A stretch of DNA of 11,653 nucleotides from JBASEY01 sp049652745 (GTDB lineage: Bacteria > CSSED10-310). A program made the position numbers and the translations under genes. Shown here one piece after another: positions 7,873 through 11,653 of the stretch (the first letter of the stretch is position 1; each line of letters begins with the position of its first letter). Under the pieces are notes generated by a model that saw only the letters and a list, made by a program, of their open reading frames with translations, ran no database searches and was not told the DNA's origin. The stretch covers positions 1-11,653 of the forward strand of contig JBASEY010000053.1 of the NCBI GenBank assembly GCA_049652745.1, in the 5' to 3' direction.

Positions 7873-8046
7873 AATTGGTGAAGTATCTATATGCTAGGCA
7901 AGTAACTTTCGAGTCTGACGACAAACACTTGGTGATTGGAACGCTCCGCGAGCGCCGTTGCTGGTTTCTGGTTCCTTGTTTTAGTTAATGAACAGTGAAG
8001 CAAAGGTGGCTGTTTGAAGATGATTACATGATGAGCAAGATTAAAA

Positions 8047-8087
8047 AAATCCTGTTAATCCTTTAATCCTGAAATCGTGTTCAGACA
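8047..8087. repeat. Repeat B core, copy 3
   Basis: This carries 'aatcctgttaatcctttaa' followed by 'tcgtgttcagacaa', matching 4264-4302 and 6302-6341. Here the core is separated from the SUMF1 3' flank (8333-8384) by about 245 bp absent from the other two copies. Confidence 0.7.
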
Positions 8088-8124
8088 ATCAAAAATGCAG
8101 AAAAAGCTAAGGCTCTCTTCCTTC

Positions 8125-8160
8125 GTCCCATCCGTCCCATACGTCCCATTGGTCCCATAC
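8125..8160. repeat. 9-bp tandem repeat, four units
   Basis: Four units of GTCCCAT plus two variable bases start at 8125, 8134, 8143 and 8152. The repeat is noncoding. Confidence 0.8.
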
Positions 8161-8332
8161 CACCCTTTTACCGAATAACAACGCCACTGTTTTCTTGAAA
8201 GTATCCAGAAAGCCCATCACAAGCACAGGCTGGAAGCCCGTTCTATAGTTTCATTACATTAATAAAACCTAGAATATAACGCAGAGCACTCAGCTTCGTC
8301 CTGATTGCCGATTGTTGCGATGCCGGAGCTAA

Positions 8333-8384
8333 TCGACATTCGCATCGTCCATCTGCGGACGAAACCGGTTCTCGAGAGCACTCA
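8333..8384 (-). repeat. Repeat B 3' end, copy 3, with hairpin
   Basis: This stretch (with 'gcggacgaaaccggttctcg') is shared with the flanks at 4321-4372 and 6359-6410. It contains a perfect 6-bp inverted repeat TCGTCC/GGACGA (8345-8350, 8357-8362) 22 nt past the stop codon of the 8385 gene. Confidence 0.65.
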
Positions 8385-9893
8385 TCAGAACGAAACTGTC
8401 CTCACGAGGCGAAAGCCCACGCTGTACCACCTGTCCGACGGAGTGAGCACCCAGTGGCGAAACGCCGACCGGCAGCCCCCGGCGCCGTTGGCCCAACCGC
8501 CGCCCCGGCCGACGCGGGAGGAACCGGAACCAGGGCCGACGTAGTCGGTCACCGTTCCTGTTGGATAAGAATCTGCAAACCAGTCCCAGCACCACTCATA
8601 GACATTCCCATGCACATCTTTCAGATTCCAGGGATTCGGCAGCTTGCTACCCACAACAGCTGTCCCACCGGTATTATTGGCGCAGAAAACACAATATTGC
8701 TCCAGCGTTGGATGCGTCCCCGGCCACGAGGAATTACAATTATCGGAATTATAATAATCTTCGTCACACGAAAACGGACCATTTGTGCCGGCACGGGCAA
8801 AGTATTCCCATTCACCTTCTGACGGCAAGCGATATCCATTTGCATTGAAATTACAATAGATTGGTTCCGTCGTATAATTGGAAGCTCTCACGGGTATCGT
8901 ATATTCGGCATCCTTGTAATAACACTGCGTGAACCCGTTCGCCAACGACAACAGGTTTGCAAACAACACCGACTCAAACCAGGTATTTCGCTGCACAGGA
9001 TTATTCATCGTCGGGCTATAAGGGGTATAACTTGGATCAGCCGGCAATGTCCCCTGAGCGGCTTTAAGATCCGCCCACATCTGGCGGGAAACCTCCGTTT
9101 CCATTACTGCGATGCCCCTCGTCAAAATGTGCGTGAACTGAGGTCCCTCAAAGTCGGCTCGACAGGGTTCTGTATTCGGCGATCCCTGAGTGAACGAGCC
9201 GGCAGACACAAACCGCATGTTTCCCACAATCGGGTCTGTGGAATACAAATCGCCGGACGGCATTGGCGGAATCGAAGTCGAGGTTGGTGTTGGTGTGTCA
9301 GTGGAAGCCGGGGTGTTGGTAGGCATCGGAGTCGGGGTTGATGTATCCGCCGGCGTACTGGTCGGGACAGGGGTTGATGTTACCGCAGGCGTACTGGTCG
9401 GAACGGGAGTAGATGTTTTCGCAGGCGTATCGGTCGGCATGGGGGTCGGCGTCCATTTCTGAGCGGCACCAAACCAGAAATCCTGATAATCATAGTTCCA
9501 GGATTCCATGTCCAGAAACCAGGCGCCCCAAAACCGCATCGGGCCAAACGGGATAAATGCGTCGATATTCTCAAAATCAAACTCCAGGAAAAGTATATAG
9601 GATTCATCAGGGTGAATATCATGAATTTCAAAATCTACGTCCTGTGAGAATAACGGCCAGAAAAAATATTCACCCAGAACTTCAAGAATACCGAAGATGG
9701 TCGCCCCCGGCGTCAACGCACCATGATTGTTCAGGTAAAGCTCAGCCTTGAAATGGTCAAATGAAACGAACCCGCCATCATTCAAACGCATCTCGACATC
9801 GATATCGACAGCAGCGTCTGCCGACGGCAGCCAACACCACACCAGGCTACTTAAAAGAATCACTGTTTTGATCCACCAATTTAAGTTTTTCAT
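8385..9893 (-). CDS. Secreted SUMF1/FGE-fold protein with shared N-terminal domain, VR-like C-terminus (paralog 3)
   Basis: The product is 502 residues from ATG 9893, which is preceded by GGAGGAGCT. The open frame extends further upstream, but only this start has a ribosome binding site and signal peptide (MKNLNWW...LPSADA|A). Residues 28-147 are nearly the same as in the 4373 protein (FGILEVLGEYFFWP, FWGAWFLD). Residues 148-210 are a long Thr-Pro linker built from a 12-residue repeat. Residues 226-499 are the SUMF1 fold: GSFTQGS, GYRLPSEGEWEYFARAG, DVHGNVYEWCWDWF, RGGGW, RSAFRHW, GFRLVRTVSF. The 3' segment is VR-like. Upstream, an IS256-type element begins about 24 bp from the start codon, so the native promoter is probably gone and expression may depend on the element. 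The function is likely surface or extracellular ligand binding. Confidence 0.88.
   Translation of the reverse strand: MKNLNWWIKTVILLSSLVWCWLPSADAAVDIDVEMRLNDGGFVSFDHFKAELYLNNHGALTPGATIFGILEVLGEYFFWPLFSQDVDFEIHDIHPDESYILFLEFDFENIDAFIPFGPMRFWGAWFLDMESWNYDYQDFWFGAAQKWTPTPMPTDTPAKTSTPVPTSTPAVTSTPVPTSTPADTSTPTPMPTNTPASTDTPTPTSTSIPPMPSGDLYSTDPIVGNMRFVSAGSFTQGSPNTEPCRADFEGPQFTHILTRGIAVMETEVSRQMWADLKAAQGTLPADPSYTPYSPTMNNPVQRNTWFESVLFANLLSLANGFTQCYYKDAEYTIPVRASNYTTEPIYCNFNANGYRLPSEGEWEYFARAGTNGPFSCDEDYYNSDNCNSSWPGTHPTLEQYCVFCANNTGGTAVVGSKLPNPWNLKDVHGNVYEWCWDWFADSYPTGTVTDYVGPGSGSSRVGRGGGWANGAGGCRSAFRHWVLTPSDRWYSVGFRLVRTVSF
8418..8531 (-). other. Candidate DGR variable region, paralog 3
   Basis: This covers codons 455-492. 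Variable codons include TCC, GTC, GGC, GCC, AAC, GGC, GGG, GGC, CAC, GAC, TAC, AGC and GTG, where the first paralog has CGC, ATC, AGC, TAC, AGC, AGC, AGG, AGC, AAC, GGC, AAC, AAC and CTG. Almost all changes are at codon positions 1-2 and compatible with adenines in a template. One extra codon after RSAFRHW separates this copy from paralog 1. The 111 bases upstream, over 37 codons of the same gene pair, show only about eight substitutions, five of them at third positions. Confidence 0.6.
9349..9456 (-). repeat. 36-bp minisatellite in the Thr-Pro linker of paralog 3
   Basis: Units start at 9349, 9385 and 9421 with an exact 36-bp period. The first two are nearly identical and the third diverges. 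Each encodes about 12 residues of Thr/Pro/Ser-rich linker (TSTPVPTSTPA-type). A 42-bp relative lies at 9307-9348. Paralog 1 has a shorter, unrelated linker. Confidence 0.8.
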
Positions 9894-9916
9894 AATTATT
9901 AGCTCCTCCCATGATA

Positions 9917-9967
9917 GAGTACAAATAAGTTTGCAATTTGGTTTTACCAAAGAGCCATCGTAAACTC
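9917..9967 (+). repeat. Left terminal inverted repeat of the IS256-type element
   Basis: This begins GAGTACAAATAAG and contains GTTTGCAATTTG (9929-9940) and CATCGTAAACTC (9956-9967). Both words recur inverted in the right end (11227-11238 and 11204-11215, the latter with one mismatch). The outermost 12 bases match less well, so the exact edge is uncertain by a few bases. Confidence 0.65.
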
Positions 9968-10003
9968 CAAAAATTTAATCAACTCTTTAGAAAGGTGAGA
10001 ACG

Positions 10004-11185
10004 ATGGCTAGAAAAGATCGTAATGGAATTCTTCGAGAAATGCTAATGGGATTTGTGCTGGAGGAAGACCCGTTGTATAGCCTGTTGAATTGGCTGGTAC
10101 ACGAGTTGATGCTTGTCGAGGCAGAGAGCAAGGTTGGCTCGGCAAAGGGAAAGCATTCCGGTGAGCGAAAGACCTATTTTTCAGGGACGCGTGTACGGCG
10201 ATTTGATACGCGATTAGGGACCATGTATTTAGTCGTTCCGAAGGTTCGGAAAGGGGGATATATTCCCTTTTTCGTCACTGAGAATAAGCGGTCGGAGCAG
10301 GCGTTGATTTCCGTTATTCAGGAAGCCTTTATCACCGGTGTATCGACGCGTAAGATCGAAAAGTTAGCAAAAAAATTAGGGATTGAGAGTATCTCGGCCT
10401 CCCAGGTATCTGAGATCAATAAGGGATTGACCGAGCAGGTAGACGCCTTTCGTAACCGGCCATTAGATTCCGACTATCCTGTTATCTGGGTGGATGCGTT
10501 GTATGAAAAAATCCGAGACAATGGGCGCGTCATTTCCATGGCAATCATGGTTGTCTATGGCATCACGCTTAAGGGGAAGCGGGAGATTTTATCGGTCGAG
10601 CCGATGTATGATGAGAGCGAGGCGAGCTGGTCAGTCGTTTTCGATAGGCTGAAAGAGCGCGGCGTGAATCGAGTCTGGCTGGTTGTATCTGATGCGCATC
10701 AAGGGATATCCAAAGCGGTATCACGCTGTTTTCTGAGATGTAGTCGGCAGCGGTGCAAAGTCCATTTTATGCGTAATATACTGGCGAAAGTTAACCACGC
10801 CGACAAAAAGCGGTTTGCTGAAAAGTTGAAACAGATTCGGCTTCAGCGGATAAGGCCTCAGCCCTTCAAACCGCTCGGCTTTTTATAGCAGAGTATCGCC
10901 ATAAATACCCTGATGCGATTCGTTGTCTTGAAGACGGCCTTGAAGATTCTCTTCAATTTTACGCCTTCCCTACCTTTGATAAACGGAAAATTATCCTCGA
11001 CCAATGTCTTGGAAAGGGTATTCAAAGAGATTCGAAGGCGTACCCGGGTAGTCGGTATCTTCCCCAATCAGCAGTCATATATCCGATTAGTTACATGCTG
11101 TCTTATTGAATACTCAGATGATTGGCTGACGGATCGAAGCTACATCCAAGAAGAGAGAATTCTTAGGCTTAAAGGAATGCTTTGA
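10004..11185 (+). pseudogene. IS256-family (mutator-type) transposase, two frameshifts
   Basis: The start is ATG 10004, with AGGTGAG just upstream; the in-frame TTG at 9938 lies in the inverted repeat and is less likely. Frame 1 runs to a stop at 10886-10888 and contains catalytic D164 (VIWVDALYEK) and D230 (VVSDAHQG), plus the family's C-x2-H motif (QRCKVHFMRN). At about 10847 one base is missing: CAG-CG-GAT-AAG would be CAG-CCG-GAT-AAG. The true reading continues in another frame as DKASALQTARLFIAEYRHKY to near 10990. An extra base there returns the reading to a third frame with SSTNVLERVFKE and RRRTRVVGIFPN, which holds the catalytic Glu (codon 11012-11014), ending at TGA 11183-11185. Restored length is about 393 residues, normal for the family. 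The enzyme is presumably inactive, unless one or both shifts are sequencing errors near homopolymers. Confidence 0.88.
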
Positions 11186-11203
11186 AGCTGTAACAGTATG
11201 AGA

Positions 11204-11250
11204 GAGTTTATGATGAAACTTCAAATCAAATTGCAAACATTACTTGACAC
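11204..11250 (-). repeat. Right terminal inverted repeat of the IS256-type element
   Basis: This contains GAGTTTATGATG (11204-11215) and CAAATTGCAAAC (11227-11238), and ends TTACTTGACAC. It is the inverted partner of 9917-9967. The TTGACA word at the end reads outward and could act as a -35 box for flanking DNA. Confidence 0.65.
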
Positions 11251-11255
11251 TAACT

Positions 11256-11527
11256 AAAAAGTCCCGATTTGATTTGTAATCATTTTAAATTCTTCTGTAT
11301 CAATATCTTCGAGATAGGCTGAGTGATTCGTGAACAACCTTTATAACCGTCTAAGAACAATCAAAACTTTATAGGTAATCAAGACGATATTCGCGTTCAT
11401 TGGTGGTTCTTCCCACCCCTCACCCCTTACGCCTTACCCCTATCTTTTTAACACTTGGAAATTGGTTATTTGATTGTGACTTCGTATCCTCAATGACTGT
11501 TTCAACGCGCTTCCCAAGATTACAAAG
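11256..11527. repeat. Long repeat D, copy 2
   Basis: This is homologous to 5991-6270 over its whole length, from 'aaaaagtc' to 'gattacaaag'. It starts only 6 bp beyond the right end of the IS. In paralog 1 the same repeat sits about 180 bp upstream of the start codon, so here it marks the displaced upstream region of paralog 3. Confidence 0.8.
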
Positions 11528-11653
11528 CGGAATGTGTCAATAACTTTGAGACACCTGCCGCGTTCATTTAGGGTAGATTTCCTTGTTGGCCATCGGGGTT
11601 TTCCGGTGGGTTGATCCAGACGGCTTCCGGTAACTGGGGAGCCGTTGGAATTT
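11528..11653. other. Unassigned sequence after an abrupt repeat boundary
   Basis: Similarity to the long repeat stops at 11527. The rest is GC-richer. On the minus strand an open frame runs from the window edge to a stop at 11564-11566 (ending MANKEIYPK). A TGTCAATAACTTTGAGACA segment at 11535-11553 could be the tip of another mobile element. I cannot assign it. Confidence 0.3.

Larger units (their letters stand above)
7626..8384. other. Intergenic region between SUMF1 paralogs 2 and 3
   Basis: These 759 bp hold no gene I can support. In order they contain the promoter of the dockerin-SUMF1 gene (7688-7716), a strong inverted repeat (7773-7794), repeat C copy 2 (7809-7872), a second GC hairpin (CGCTC/GAGCG, about 7942-7954), the repeat B core (8047-8087), a 9-bp tandem repeat (8125-8160) and the 3' end of repeat B (8333-8384). 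Confidence 0.65.
9917..11250 (+). mobile_element. IS256-family insertion sequence (inactive)
   Basis: About 1.33 kb is bounded by imperfect inverted repeats. The left end (9917-9967) and the complement of the right end (11204-11250) share GTTTGCAATTTG and TAAACTC, with CATCGT on the left and CATCAT on the right. The element carries one mutator-type transposase gene, now frameshifted. I see no matching 8-9 bp target duplication outside the repeats, which suggests a deletion or rearrangement at one end after insertion. Confidence 0.75.

Noticed and set aside
8125..8160. CRISPR-like short repeats
   Set aside because: Nine-base units with no spacers form a simple tandem repeat. None of the other intergenic repeats is regularly spaced.
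7626..8384. A DGR template repeat or reverse transcriptase in the spacers
   Set aside because: I looked for an adenine-rich version of the VR-like segment and for a reverse transcriptase frame in all spacers and found neither, so these would have to lie outside the window.
9894..9950. Longer N-terminus for the 8385-9893 gene
   Set aside because: The extension runs into the IS end and lacks a ribosome binding site; the signal peptide and GGAGGAG support ATG 9893.
9938..10003. Upstream TTG start for the transposase
   Set aside because: It sits inside the terminal inverted repeat and has no ribosome binding site, whereas ATG 10004 has AGGTGAG at good spacing.

Overview
The window appears to come from an uncultured, Gram-negative-like bacterium with a large, modular secreted-protein repertoire. 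It has long intergenic spacers full of short repeats, Thr-Pro-rich linkers, InlB-type repeats, a dockerin and SUMF1/FGE-fold domains. I cannot place the phylum from the sequence alone.

Layout. Positions 1-99 may be the 3' end of a truncated gene. A 1164-residue secreted multidomain protein lies on the + strand (459-3953). Three paralogous SUMF1/FGE-fold (C-type-lectin-fold) secreted proteins follow on the - strand (4373-5812, 6411-7625, 8385-9893). Each has its own ribosome binding site, and they are separated by 600-760 bp of repeat-rich spacer, so this is a tandem array of separately expressed paralogs rather than an operon. Next comes an IS256-family element (about 9917-11250) whose transposase is broken by two single-base frameshifts. 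A repeat block that matches the upstream region of the first SUMF1 gene follows, and then an abrupt change to unrelated sequence at about 11528.

How the genes relate. The first and third SUMF1 proteins share an N-terminal beta-rich domain, and the long + strand protein carries a related domain at its C-terminus. The middle SUMF1 protein has a dockerin domain there instead. All are predicted to be exported.

Main find. The last roughly 100 coding bases of the three SUMF1 genes look like the variable region (VR) of a diversity-generating retroelement (DGR). Between the two closest copies, substitutions pile up at codon positions 1 and 2 (19 of 21), mostly at sites that could be adenine in a template. 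The scaffold motif (RGG-W, RSAFR-W, P, GFRLVRTVSF) is invariant, and the 3' end and downstream sequence are conserved. No reverse transcriptase or template repeat is in the window, so if this is right the targets are served in trans. The alternative is ordinary diversifying selection on a ligand-binding face.
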